Source: Laburnicola sp. R22_1
Taxonomy: Eukaryota; Ascomycota; Dothideomycetes; Pleosporales; Didymosphaeriaceae
Assembly (NCBI GenBank): GCA_014281115.1
Contig: JACONQ010000021.1
Location: 992,001-1,056,000, forward strand
Direction: 5' to 3'
DNA length: 64,000 nt
The notes under the pieces are model-generated. The model searched no databases and was not told the origin of the DNA. It saw only the letters and a program-made list of their open reading frames with translations. Position numbers and translations under genes: made by a program. Below are positions 20,469 through 32,448 of this stretch, one piece after another; within the stretch, counting starts at the first letter, position 1, and each line of letters begins with the position of its first letter.

Positions 20469-23400
20469 CTAGAATAGGTAGTAAACGATAGAATCTGAAG
20501 TAGAGTCCTCCTTAAGCTTCTTCTATAGATATCCTTTGACGTCTTGCATGCCAAGTTGCCTTATAAAGTCGGTGTGCTTTTGACGTACAAGGCTCTTGGT
20601 AAGTCCGTTGGCTGGCATCTGATTAGTAGGCTTCCACTAGACTAATACGCGTCCTTCTGCCTGCTCTTGTCTTAGCCAGTGCTGGTGAGTGTTAACGTGG
20701 CGTAGTTTTGTGAACAGCTTGTCCTTGTCCTTAGTGATGATACCTACTGTCTGTAGGTTATCGCAGTAAATAGTTGGCGTAATGTCTAGGTCGAATTTAA
20801 TGTGTTTGAATAGTTAATTCCACGCTTAAAGCTCGCTAGCAGCTGTTGACAGAGCTAGAAGCTCTGCCTTAGTAGTTAACTTGGTGACTGAGCGCTGTTG
20901 TGTCGCTTTCTAGTCGATAGGCATGCTGTAGAGCATGAAAAGGTATCCTTGTGAGCTCCGCCTGGTCTCTAGGTTGTCTGCGAAAGCTGCATCTGATGCT
21001 CTGTAGAACAGTGGTTCTGCACCCCCCCAAGCTTGAACTCAGGTAGATGGTTTGACTGCCACCAGACTCACTATTCGCACAGTCTGTATGAGCTCCTATA
21101 GCGAGTCTCTTTGTGCCAATTAGGTACTTCCATACGTGGTATACCGCACTGATATGTTTCTGGCCTGGGTTCTGTAGGTAACGAGATAGCTCTGAGTGAG
21201 CTTGGGCGACATCTGGTCGTGTGTACGTCGCTATGTAGGCTAGCGATCCGACAAGCTCTTAATAGAGTTTCGTGCGTTGATCGTCTGGCTCCTCTCTACT
21301 CAGGCCTAGATGTCCGTCTGCCAGCGGCACTGCTGGGTATTTTGTGCTTCCTTAAGCAATGTTGTACTTCTTTGCCACCTTGTCGATAAAGCTGTCTTAG
21401 AGTAGCCAGATCTTCTTCTGCTTTCGGTCTCGAATGACGCGTATGCCCAGGAACCACTTTAACTCTCCCAGATATCGCACGTTGTAGGTTGTTCTCAGCT
21501 GTCTGTCGAATAGACAGTATGCGTCTTAATTGCTGCGGGATACAGCTACCACTATATCATCGACAAAGAAGAAGACAATAAGCTGGTTACTGCTGTATAG
21601 ATAGGGCACTCTAGGCACCTGTCTCAGTCCCATCTTCTCAAGCGTTGCAGTGAGATGCTTATACTATAGTCGCGGCGCGTCACGGAGTCCGTATAGAGCG
21701 CGCTTGAGCTCTAGCAGTTTTCCAAGTTCTTTATCGTATCCTTCTGGACAGCGTACGTAGGTAGGTCGATCGAGCTCCGCATTGAGAAAGGCATTAAGTA
21801 CATCGTACTGGTATAGATCTAGGTCGAAGGCTGCTGCCAGGGCGATAAGGCATCGGAAGATCTTCGCAGCCAGTGTAGCTGCGTATGTGTCGCCCCAGTC
21901 TTGCTGCAGATTTCCTCGGACAACCAGTTGAGCTTTGAATTTGTAGAGGTATCCATCTTCGTCGAACTTGTACGAGAATACCCACATAAGTGGTAGCACC
22001 TCAGCATCTGCTTGCTTAGCGAGCTCTATGGCTTTTCTAAAGCATCTACAGTTGATAACACTGTCGATCTCAACTCTGCTTGCCTTCTTGAACTCAGCAC
22101 TAAATAGGTGACAATCTAGATCCTTCCACCTCTTTAGCTCTAGTGGCAGCTAATCACGATGTAGTCGAGTCTTTGGCGCCTCGCTAAGTAGCTTTGCTAG
22201 TGCTGTGGGGTTAATACAGGCAGCGAATGTTGCCAGATACGTGCCAAAGCTCTTTAGCTTCTAACTTCGCTTACCCTCTATCACGTTCTCCTGTAATAGT
22301 TGACTAGCAATCTCCTCTTATTGCTTTGCGTTGTTTATTGTTCAATTTAGCTCTTCTCCCTCTAGAGCTAGAGCGTAGCCTTTCCCCCAGCCTGTGTCGT
22401 CTAGTAACTAGCGCAGTCCGTGCTTCTCTAGCGTCTCTTCTAAAGTCATAAGAGCTAGTTGAGTATCCTCAATCTCAGCCTCGGATTCAGAGTCAAACTC
22501 AAGCTCTAGCTCAGGCTTATAGGAATAGTCTTCTAGTGTGGACAGCTAATCGATTAATATGTCGCTGTGATTAGGCGTCTCCTTAATATCAAGCACCTCT
22601 GCTGCCTCACAGATGTAGCTCTTCTCTGCGTACTTCTCTCGCTTGTTGTAGAGCTTGCTTCGCAGGAAGATAACATCTCGAGTTTGTATAACTTGTCCAA
22701 TTGTTGGTAACCATACTCGGTATATGTTAGTTAAATCAAAGCCTACTAGGTGGCTAATCAGAGCTCGAGATTCGAGCTTGTCTCCACTAGGTAGCTTCTT
22801 GTTAAGCACATACGCTCTCGCTCCAATCACCTTAAGGTGAGCGACTAATAGCTTCACTCCCTTGACTTTGGTGTACGGGCATTCCCATCGTATCGCTTCG
22901 GTTAGTGTACGATTGAGTAGATATATAGCTGACATAACGCACTTGTTGGCGTACGCCTTCAGTAAACCTGCGTGTAGGCGTATAGCTCTGCCTCGAATTA
23001 TAATAGATTTGCCTGCGCGTTTGATGGCTCCGCTCTAAGCTTCTGTAGCTCTAGCCTTAATAGCGATTCCGAGATCTCTACAGAGCTCTAGCAGCTCGAC
23101 ATATCCAGTCTCCATATCCAGCCTCACAATAATAACTTAACTCTAGAATTGCCGCTTTATCTTAGCTAGTAATCGCTTAAAGACCTTTGTTAGAGTAGCC
23201 TTTGTCTTATCTAGTATACAGAATCCTTTGTGCCACTTCGTGTATTAATCGAAAGCATAAAATAGGTATTAATCGCCATTGTAGCAGCGCTCTTCTTGCT
23301 CTAGGAGCTGTATTAGATCTATGCTAATACGCTCAAACAGTTAAGTCGCTAGTTCTTAAGGTGGCCTTTAACTAACAATCTTTGTTAGCTTTAACTATAT

Positions 23401-25170
23401 ACACGTCTTACAGTCCTTTCACTTTAGTGCTTGGCTATCTGTGATATATAGGCCTTTAACGTTCTTAGGCAGGTGCTTAATTACCTCTCTACTAGCGTGA
23501 CCCCACATAACATGTGCTTCCTCTACAGTCAACTATAGTAGCTTCTTAGGCTTGTATAAAGGCTTCTTACAGGCGTATGTTAAGGCTGTAAGTAGAGAGC
23601 TAGCATCTAGTCTCTCTATGCCTTCAGCATCTATTAACTAGTATCCGCCGGTATAGTTAAGCTTGCAAATAACGTTCTTCCAGCTCTTCTAGTATAAGCA
23701 GTCTTGTCCTGAGTTGAAATGAATGCCTATTAATTAACAGCGTGACAGGCCAATAATATTAGTAAGAAATCCTGGGATATAGGCGACGTATGTAAGCTCT
23801 ATCTACTCTGTGCCTCTAGGTGTGTTAATAAGTAGGATAACATCTCCCCACTCGTGTATTAATAGCTCTTAATCTCCAGCCTTAATAACTTTACCTATCT
23901 TGTTAGCTCGCTTCTTCTAACTATAGGCTCTGCTGTTGGTGACGTGTGTGTTTGATCCTGGATCCAGAATCTATTAATTAATTAGACTTGGCTTGACTAT
24001 CTGCTTGCTTGCGCAGTCTGAGCTTATTGTGAGCTGCGATATATAACTATTTAATACGTCATGCGTAGGTCTGTGATTATTAAACTGTTGAGGTGCTGTT
24101 GAGACTACAGACGCTGCCGGTTCTGCCTAGTCTCTAGTATTCGTCGCGCTCCCATTCGCTTTAAGTGCTGCCTTTATAGCTCCTCCAAATGATAATTAGC
24201 TTGCTATAGCCTTATTAAATCGTTCTTGTATCTTAGGTTTAGGTATCCATCCTTGAGGCTTGCCCTTCGCTCCTAAATACCAGCAGTCCTTAAATTGATA
24301 ATTGAGACCACATATACACTTAGGCTTCTTATCTTGAGTCTTTTCTTTCTTCTCTGTTGCCTGTGGCTCGTCGGTGCTGATGCCTAGTGTGGCAAAGGTG
24401 CCGAGCGATGACGCTACTGGTCTTGTCGAACGCCAGTACATGGTGAATTGAGCGATAAGGTCGTGTATGCTCTTGACAGCCTGTCCCTGGATCTGTGCTT
24501 CAAATAGATTGGCTTGCTAAGTAGTTGCCTATGTGTCGTCAAGTCCTTTAACTGCGAGTAGAAAATCGCGCTGTGCTCGCGGCGATGTCACGTTGGGTAG
24601 GTTCGCTGCCTCGCACAGACGTACAACATGTAGCCACTCATCTAGCCAGGTATTAATATTGTTGCGGGGTCGGCTCTGCAGTTGCCGATACTTTGCTAGA
24701 AGCTGCAGCTCCCTCTCAGCCGTTGATGGGCAGAGGTGCTTCTTGAGCCTCTTCAGTCGAGCGTACGCTGTATCGTCGCTCTGGATCAGGTGTATGTGGC
24801 GGCGGCTGATCGTTCGGCCGATCTCCTGGGTAAAGTCGTCCAACGCTTTCCTCTTAATTGTATATCTAGCCAAGGCTCGATCGTAGCCTCTCTCCGCCTG
24901 CTGGTATCGCTGGAACTCCTTAGTTGTTATGTCTTTCAGCACGACGCCGGTATCCTGCTCTGTCCCCTTATGGTAGTGCTCTGGTATCATGGGCACTGGC
25001 TTCTCAAGCTGTTCGAGTGCCGCCTCGTCAAGATCTGGGTTAACTATAGGCTAGAGGTGATTTTGATTCGCGCTATCCTTACGTAGGAAGATCTATTCTT
25101 CCTAATCTGCCAGCTTCTTAAGTATAACCGTTGTTCTTGTAACCAGTCTATCTAGCTTAGTTGTAGGCAT
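20469..25170 (-). pseudogene. copia-B2 gag-pol
   Basis: One original polyprotein of about 1566 codons starting MPTTKLDGLV at 25170. The order is gag capsid (24529-24996), zinc knuckle CICGLNYQFKDC (24196-24441), protease ILDPGSNTHVTN near 23960, integrase zinc finger and core (about 23600-22940), integrase tail (22546-22935), reverse transcriptase with VFSYKFDEDGYLYKF and YQYDVLNAFLNAELD (21664-21999), FFFVDD active site near 21560, and RNase H (about 21010-20560). TAG and TAA stops occur every 50-150 codons, mostly at former Gln or Trp. By comparison with B3 there is also a single-base length difference. The YVDD-type motif is intact, unlike in B1. Confidence 0.85.
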
Positions 25171-25364
25171 CTTGCTCTATTGGCTTCTAGAAGGGCTCTC
25201 TTTGGTAATGGAACGCGTGCTCGAGGCTTGGTAAGGTAGCTTGGTGACGTAGCTCTGTTGACAGCTTGTCAACAGCTCCTCAGCAGCTCGTCAGTACGTG
25301 CAGTAGCAACAGCGATTGAAGTCGATAGCCAGGTGCTCAGCAGCTGCAGTGGTCAAAGTCGACA

Positions 25365-25378
25365 GCCGGGCTCATAAC
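25365..25378 (-). promoter_or_regulatory. copia-B2 primer-binding site (initiator tRNA-Met half)
   Basis: GCCGGGCTCATAAC is immediately before the 5' LTR on the plus strand, so the element strand pairs with the anticodon stem-loop of initiator tRNA-Met. Confidence 0.75.
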
Positions 25379-25570
25379 TGTGGGCGGGCAGGCATATGAG
25401 GCATATGAGGACAACAAGCTGTATTGCTATCTGCAGAAAAGAGTGTGTGGAGTGAGGAGTCTACCAAGGAAGAAAGGAGAGGGCGAGAGCTTTATCTTGA
25501 GGGTAGTGGTCTGTGCACCTGGATGGAACCTTCTACACACACCACCTCTGACGTAAGTCACGTGGCTACA
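25379..25570 (-). repeat. copia-B2 5' LTR, 192 bp
   Basis: Matches the 20226-20417 LTR at 191 of 192 positions and is followed by the GGGAT duplication. Confidence 0.9.
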
Positions 25571-25575
25571 GGGAT

Positions 25576-25882
25576 ATATTCGCTCGTTCGTATTAGATCT
25601 ACTCGCTGATTCGTCCGATAGTTCAAGCAGTGTGGAGCATCTCTTCGCAGAAACAGCGAGCTTGCTCTGCCCATTGCAATGGTGTTTTGGGTCGATAAGA
25701 CTCCTGGTCTCGGTTATGATGTCGTGGTTCCCGTTTTGGGTACCTAAATGCCAAGGCTGCCAAACTCTATTTTTATTAAAGGGGACACTTTCAGAACCCG
25801 ACAGAAATAGACGATAACCTGCTACCCCAGTCGGAACCTTCGATCAAAACCGCCCTGCACGTCCTACATAATCATCATCGCG
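25576..25882. other. low-copy flank between copia-B2 and the inverted repeat
   Basis: Continuation of the locus at 20220 before copia-B2 inserted. Only short open frames are seen and no gene is supported. Confidence 0.35.
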
Positions 25883-26303
25883 TAACGTCCATCCCTGTGT
25901 GGCGAGACGCCCGCCTTGATGAGACGCGGCAAATGCTTTCTAATACAACAAACCCAACAACAAGCCAGGAGCATAGCTATTCTTAGGATAGCGGCCTTAA
26001 ACTGCAAAGTGCATTCGCTCTTAATATATTTTAAAAATGGCTTCTGTCTACCGTGCAATACGACGATTTGCTGTGAGCGTTAGGCGACCGCGTCACTTTA
26101 GGAGGTCGTGAACGCGCCGAAAGTTCATGCATCCTGCCAAAAACCTGTCAAGATACTAGCTAGTATATCATGATCCTATTCCAAGCGCGGCGACAGTGTT
26201 TAAAAGGCGATTGTGCTTCTGTGATGATTTAAAGTCTACTAGCTAGAATTAACAAAATGAGGAGGATCTCTCGTTTAGCCTAAAACAGCTTAGCTGTAAT
26301 TTA
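25883..26303 (+). repeat. long inverted repeat, left arm, outer half
   Basis: The reverse complement of about 45615-46033 with scattered transitions, for example TAACGTCCATCCC at the outer edge and GAGGAGGATCTCTCG inside. It is interrupted at a TA by Tn2; the arm resumes at 42644. Confidence 0.85.
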
Positions 26304-26356
26304 CCATGGGTGCGGGGTCAATGCGCGCCGAGCCTCAATGCGCGCTTAACACCAAA
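26304..26356 (+). repeat. Tn2 left terminal inverted repeat
   Basis: Agrees with the right end at all but about two positions. It contains two GAGCCTCAATGCGCGC-like subrepeats. Confidence 0.85.
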
Positions 26357-26741
26357 CCAGCTCAGCTAAACTTAAAGCTGCAGAGCTCCCTACAATTGCT
26401 ATTATTATAAGAATTTCTGGTGATGAGGTCTATGAATCTTAATAATTAATTATAGCTATAAAAATCTACTTGGAGTTCTAATATTCCGGCCCCGGCGCGA
26501 CTGAGGCTGTAGAGGCTATGATGCAGCACCTAAGGCCTCAGCAGCATCTATAGCCTTATTAATAAGCTTTTTTTCCCTTATGCCCTGCTTAGGTAGCCTT
26601 AATGCCTTTTTACTACCTTTCTTAGCTATTTTTATATAATTCTTATAGTGTTGCTAAGCCCTGCGAGCCTGCTACTTCTGGGCTCGCTCAGCTGCCTAAT
26701 CTGCCTTTGCCTTCGCTCGAGCTGCCTAAGCCTCAGCCCTC
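26357..26741 (-). pseudogene. Tn2 transposase, C-terminal tail separated by LINE L2
   Basis: The minus strand reads an Ala/Lys/Arg-rich tail (ARAKAKAD, AAERAQK, KIAKKGSKKALRLPKQGIRE) ending in RRGRNIR. It matches in character the coiled-coil tail of the Tn3 transposase at 36240-36640. Several TAG stops interrupt it. The frame resumes on the far side of L2 at 32984. Confidence 0.55.
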
Positions 26742-26744
26742 ACA
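26727..26744. repeat. L2 target-site duplication, copy 1
   Basis: TAAGCCTCAGCCCTCACA is repeated at 32969-32986 as TAAGCCTCAGCCCTCGCA, one transition apart. Confidence 0.8.
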
Positions 26745-26846
26745 CCTTCACCAACTTTTGGAATTTTGAGAAAGTGGTAAAATTGCTAAATCTTTATCTC
26801 GTTTATCTCAGTTTCATCTGAAATCCGACTCCTAGCCATCCCCAGG

Positions 26847-26864
26847 CACCGCACGCGTGCGGTG
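26847..26864. other. 18-bp perfect palindrome in LINE leader
   Basis: CACCGCACGCGTGCGGTG reads the same on both strands. It is preserved exactly in L3 (46330-46347), although L3 has lost most CpA and CpG sites. It lies about 15-30 bases before the ORF1 start. Confidence 0.8.
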
Positions 26865-26878
26865 GGTTGATGATAGCG

Positions 26879-28669
26879 ATGGAGACGCCTTAGAGGCCCC
26901 CTCTAGGGGCCTCTACAGTGACTCGCCCCCCAGACCCTGAGTCTGCGCGGCAGACTAACATCTAGCACCCCTCCAGGAAGCGCCAACAGACCGATGTCCG
27001 CCCTCCTAGACGCCTTTCCTTTGGTGGAGGCGTGCCTATCCGCCCAGAAGCTGCTATAGATACAGCAGCCAACGCCCTTAACTCCCACCTTACGGCTGCG
27101 CGCAAGGCGGTAGAGACCTAGGAGAAAGTCGCAATAGCTATGGCCGAAGCTATTGACCACTGCATCGCTAATCTTAAGCGCCTAGAGGAGCTGGCGGCTG
27201 CCTCTACCCTCCGCAACCACCTTATACAGACACTGAAAAATTTAGCCACGCCAAGCCTTTGTCCTAATGTAGTTAGGACCGGCTACAACTTGACAACCAC
27301 CGCCTACACCACAGATAGCGACAGCGATCTTGCCGCCTAGCCTTAGAGGACATGGGCAAGTGTGGCATCCACCTCCCATGGAGACAGCGGATACACGACC
27401 ACAGCTAGCAGCAGGAAATCCATAACCGCGGCCAAGCGGCAAACTACACCTAGACAGGCAGCAGACCTATGGATCTTGCTCACAGTCGCAAACCCGGCCA
27501 ACTGGCTAGGTCAAACCTCTGCCTTCGCTGTACGAACGGCTATCTGCGCCGCTACAGGGCTCGACCTTAGCGCTATTCCTACGGCCACAAGGACCCGCAC
27601 GGGGTGGGCCATCACCCCAGCCTCCAACGACATACGACAGCAACTCATGGAATAGGAAAAGAAGGAATCAATGATGAGATCCATTGAAGCTGACAGCGCT
27701 GAGTTGCCCATGCGATGGGTTAACTACGCCGTACCTGGAGTACCTAGCAGCTACCGCTCGCTGCTAGGGGAAGACGTGCCCTACTCCCTCCAGATGGTAG
27801 CGGAAGAGGCTTACACGCAGACAAAACAACACCCTACTAACTGCCGCCCCTCCTGACACGGCCCTAATTAATTTGGACACACCACCTGGATAGTGTCCTT
27901 TGAAAAGCCTGCGGCGGCTTTCCGCCTCTTTGGTGCCAGCGACCTATCCCGCGAGATAATCAAGAAGCGGGCTATAGAACGCCATGACCCTGGCTGCCAG
28001 GGCTACTGCAACGCGGCACGATGCACACGCGCACCCCGCTGCCGCAACTGCGGAAAGAAACCTAGCGAGCACGAAGGCCTAATAGGAGACAACTGCGCTC
28101 ACAAGCAACAATGCCCCAACTGCCGCGGCCCACACGCCGCAGACGACCCTACCTGCTTAGTGAAACCCAGGCGGGTGAACAATCGCATTATCCGACCGAC
28201 TCGCCGCGAACTGGCGACACTGAGACGCGCCAGACAGAAGGCCTTTGACCAGCTACACAACCTACAGCCTCAATCCGAGCTCACCGCCCAGGGCCAAGAC
28301 ACCTCCCCCAGCGGAGAAGACGACACCAGAGAAGAAGCCCCTCTTGACGGCAATGACGCCGCCCCCGCTAGGGCTAACGTTCAGACAGACACTCAAACTG
28401 AACCCGTGCTGACACTACTAGATCAGCTAGAGCAGGAACCAATGGCCCTAAGCCATCGTCCCCCAAGAGGACCTCGACGCTCGACCCCGTACCCCGACAC
28501 CGCCTCACGACAAGCGGCCCCACGCTTATCGAGCAGGCCTATGCGATCCTCTGCGCCTATTAGCGGCAGCCTAAACCTCGCCGCGCTCTCTGCTAGAAGC
28601 GCGAGACAAGAAGATCACACCCAGTCCTCCTCACAGGAGGACCAGACTATGGACGAATCCTCAAGTTAA
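26879..28669 (+). pseudogene. LINE L2 ORF1 (gag-like, zinc knuckles)
   Basis: One frame from ATG 26879 to TAA 28669, about 596 codons, interrupted mainly by TAG stops (such as 26891, near 27118, 27338 and 27653). The N-terminal half is helical and Ala-rich. The C-terminal half (27893-28669) carries cysteine clusters: CQGYCNAARC, CRNCGKKPSEH...C and CPNCRGPH. These are CCHC-type knuckles expected to bind the element RNA and package it. A Ser/Pro/Asp-rich tail follows. The TAA overlaps the ORF2 start as TAATG. RIP-type mutation explains the stops. Confidence 0.8.
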
Positions 28670-31600
28670 TGAGGAACAACCGCCGCAGATTCACCCCACA
28701 TAGGGACCCTGACATCAAAGTATACTGAACAAACGTTGGCAGAAGCGGCCCAGCACACACAGCCGCCCTCGAGATCGCTTTTACAGAGGGCATCGACATT
28801 ATTTGCATGCAAGAGCTAGCTACCTGGCCAGGCACACGCACTTCAAACCACCCTGGCTATAACCTCCACCCACTAGTGGACGGCTGGGACAGCCGGGAGA
28901 CCTGGGAGGCAGAACGCCCCCGAGTCCTTATCTTTACCCGTAAGGGCAACCGATTGAAAATTACACCACGTACTCCACTTCATGACCGGGACATGCAGTG
29001 GATCGACGTTAACGGAATCTCAATACTTAATGCCTACCGGGCGCCACAGACTACGCCCGTTCTCGACTACATTACCCACCTCACCCCGCCTAACAGGTGC
29101 CTTGCTGGGGGCGACCTCAACGCTAAACACGACATGTTCGAACCTGGTGTCACGACTACACAGGGCGGCGCTGAACTGGCCCAATGGGCCACAGACAGCG
29201 GCATGGATTACATTGGCGAGCCCGGAGTCCCCACCCACCGGGCGGGACACGTCATAGACCTCTCTTTCTGTAACATCCCCTTCGCTACCACAGCTGTACG
29301 GTCGGACATGAACTGCGGCTTAGACCACAACATGCTAGTTACCACAATACCCAGCAGAGGACAGGAGCCGCTCGACTAGTTCCAATATAGGGTCCCCACT
29401 ACGAAGCTCCCGTTATTTGTTGACGCTGTCGCTAATGGGATGAAGGGCGCTCCTAGCTCAGACGGGCCACGGACCCGCGAGCACGTTGACAGGCGCGTCG
29501 CTGCCTTAGAAGAAGTCCTTACTAACGCCCTAAAGATGGCAGGTAGGAAGAAAAGAGGCACAGGCCATTTGGCGCCCTGGTGGACAGACGCCTGCAAACA
29601 AGCTTACTAGGCACACTTAAACTCGCTAGACGGCCACACCAGCTAGGGCCCTTCTGAGGAGACGCGCACTTTCCTAGCGACAGTCCGCAAGGCAAAGAAG
29701 GAATACTGGCGACACACTATAGACAACGCAGAAGACGACTAGGAACTCTTCCGAATTATTAATTGGCATAAGCTAGAACCCACTAGAACCCAGGCGCTAA
29801 TGGTCTTTAGAGGCATGGAGGCGACTGAAGACAAAGACAAGGCTAAGATGCTTCGACAAGCACTGCTCTGCAGATTCACGGCGGAGGACAACCTGCCGGA
29901 ACCGCCCTCCCCACAAGAGAACCACATCATCCCTTAGGACACGTACCTGTCTATCGAAGAGACGGAGCGCTGCGTGATTAGGGTCTCCAGCACCTTACCA
30001 GGCGCTAATGGCATAACTGTCCGGCTGCTTACAGCATGCTGGAACTACATTGGACAGTACGTCTGCGACATCTACCGCGACCTACTTGAACTCAATTACT
30101 ATCCTGCCGCCTAGATGGACGGGGAGATCGTGTTCATCAAGAAGCTCGGCAAGAAGGACGACACGGTCCCAGGCTCTATGAGACCCCTCGCCATGCTACT
30201 CTGCCTCGGCAAGGGATTCGAAAGGATTGTCGCCCGGCGCATAGCCCACTTAGCTGTGCTGCACGGCGTACTAAGCCCCCAACACGGGGGGGCTCTGCCA
30301 AAAAGGTCAGCTATGGACTTGATTGCCGCCTTCACCTACGAAGTGGAACTGGCCTTCAGCAAAGGCCAGCACGTCACTATGGTTACTATGGACGTGCTTG
30401 GGGCCTTTGACGCCCTCCTCGTTAACTAACTGCTACACCAAATGAAAGAATAAGGCTAGCACTAAAAAGTCCTTGTGCTTACGCGCAACATTCTTACAAA
30501 CCGACACATACTTGTTCGCTATGGCTAACACTAATTCAGCCGCCACCTAGTGGCTTGCGGCACCCTATAGGGCTCGCCCCTTTCACCAGTTATCTACATG
30601 CTGTACCTGGCGGAACTCCTCCTCCAGGACACCACACTGCGATTCGGATATGCTGATAACATCTGCCTATATAGAGCCTCGCACAGCCTTAACCTTAATG
30701 TTGAACAACTCGCTAAAGACGTCTGCAAGATTAATGGATACGGCGCGGACAACAAGATCGCTTTCTTACCAGACAAGCTCGAAATAATCCACCTTACACG
30801 GCAGAAAGGAGACTACACTCCTCCCTGTACTGTCGACGAGAACCTCACTATACACCCCATTCTCCCCACGAGTGAGAACGGGGCCTTGCGCTGGCTAGGC
30901 GTGTGGTTTGACAGGAAGCTGACCTTTAAGGCCTACGTCGCGACTCGCGCCGCTAAGACAAGGGTGGTCGCACATCACATCCGCAGCCTGGCTCGGATCA
31001 AACACGGCCCCCCACCGGGGTCCCTCCGCAAGGCGGTGATCGCCTGCGTCCTCCCACGGCTCCTGTACGGCGCGGAGGCCTGGTACGGAGGCAGGACAAA
31101 GCCCTCCAGAATCACGTGCCAATCGAGAAGCGCTGTGGTAAGCACCCGACTGGGCTGGCACATTAACGCACTCGACAAAGTCCTTAAGCAGGCATGTAGA
31201 GCCGTCGTACCGGCCTATCGGACCACACCCACCACCGCCGTCTTTAGGGACGCAGGTCTTCCTTCAGCGGCAGTGGCACTTGAGACATGCAAGCTTCGCT
31301 TCGCAGCACACCTGCTAACAATTAACAATAAGCACCCGCTAACTGCTAGAACCCTCCTGCCCACAGTTAGAAGAGGCTGAGGTGCAGGCCTCCTACAGAG
31401 AGCCCGCTCGAAGGTACAGCAACTCGCACAGATCTTCGACCCAGTACCCTAACCGGAGTTCTGCGCCCCCCACTACTCCTGCGGGAGCCGCGCCGACCCC
31501 ACAGGCCGAGTGGCTAAGAAGGACGCCGCCCGTCACTTTAAGGAGTGGTGGGCTCTCCTCCCGCTGACCGCTATCACCGTCTTCTTAGACGGCTCTGAAC

Positions 31601-32448
31601 AATGGATTGACGGCGTCAAGCACGTCACGTACGGCTACGCCGTATACGAAGGGCAGGCCCTTACCCTGCAGGGCAACGGCTCCCTTAACCCCAGGTCCTA
31701 CGTTTTCGATGCCGAAGCTGTCGGCGCGTGGCGAGGACTCGCCCACACGCTCAATACGCCCGCCTACTGGCTGAGACGCATATACATGTGCATTAACAAC
31801 ACTTCTGTTATATAGTGTATAAGAGGCAACCCGTCCCCCTCCTTGTAGTGGGCGTTCGTTAGGTGCCAGGAGACAATGGAGAACTTGGATATCGCTGTCT
31901 GGTGGGCCCCAGGTCACTGCGAAATAGAAGGGAATGAATTGGTGGACCAGCTAGCCAACGACGCAGCAAAGTCCCCTCGACCTCCATACGGCATGGCAGC
32001 TGAGCCTACGGTCTCAGGCCTTAAGTTAGACGTTCGCGCCTACACTAGGAGCGCTGAGATGGACTGGTGGCGCGCCCGCTCGCCTAAGTTGTCTAAATGG
32101 TACATGTAGTGGGACCTCACTTACTGCCCTGCGAAACAGCCAAAGGAGCTCACCCTCCAACGACTGACGCTTGCTAAGCTGTTGTCTATGCGCACCCGCC
32201 ACGGACACTACGCCTGGTACCATAAGAAGTTTAGGCACGAAGACGCCGTTACAGAATGCCCCTGCGGGGCAGACCTGGCGCCTGACCACATTGTACACTG
32301 CCCACGATCAGTTCGAAAGTTCCGCTACTGGCCGAAACGGCCAGCGTGCCCCCCTAGCACCACTAGGGAGGGCGTGGAATACCTGAAGGCACTTGAGCCA
32401 AAAGATTTCCAACTTCTACTTGAACTTATTAACCCTTTAGAAGATTAA
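28669..32448 (+). pseudogene. LINE L2 ORF2 (endonuclease, reverse transcriptase, RNase H)
   Basis: A single frame of about 1259 codons from the ATG in TAATG to TAA 32448. It starts with an AP-like endonuclease (IICMQELATWPG, GGDLNAKHD, GLDHNMLV), which nicks the target. A reverse transcriptase follows, with GANGITVRLL, IVFIKKLGKKDD, MVTMDVLGAFD and an active-site motif now FGYADN where L1 keeps FGYADD. Then come RNase H (TVFLDGSEQ, YVFDAEAVGAW, WWAPGHCEIEGNELVD) and a C-terminal cysteine/histidine motif (CPCGADLAPDHIVHC). Stops are mostly TAG, plus TGA at 31378. This domain order fits the Tad1/I group. The Asp-to-Asn change alone would kill reverse transcription. Confidence 0.85.

Larger units (their letters stand above)
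20226..25570 (-). mobile_element. Copia-B2, complete LTR retrotransposon (mutated coding region)
   Basis: 5345 bp with 192-bp LTRs at both ends, a 5-bp target-site duplication GGGAT (20221-20225 and 25571-25575), a polypurine tract and a primer-binding site. The two LTRs differ at one base only (CCGAGG against CCAAGG). The internal gag-pol frame, however, carries many TAG and TAA stops, several shared with B1 and B3. A complete structure with near-identical LTRs but a dead polyprotein suggests it moved using proteins supplied in trans. Confidence 0.9.
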
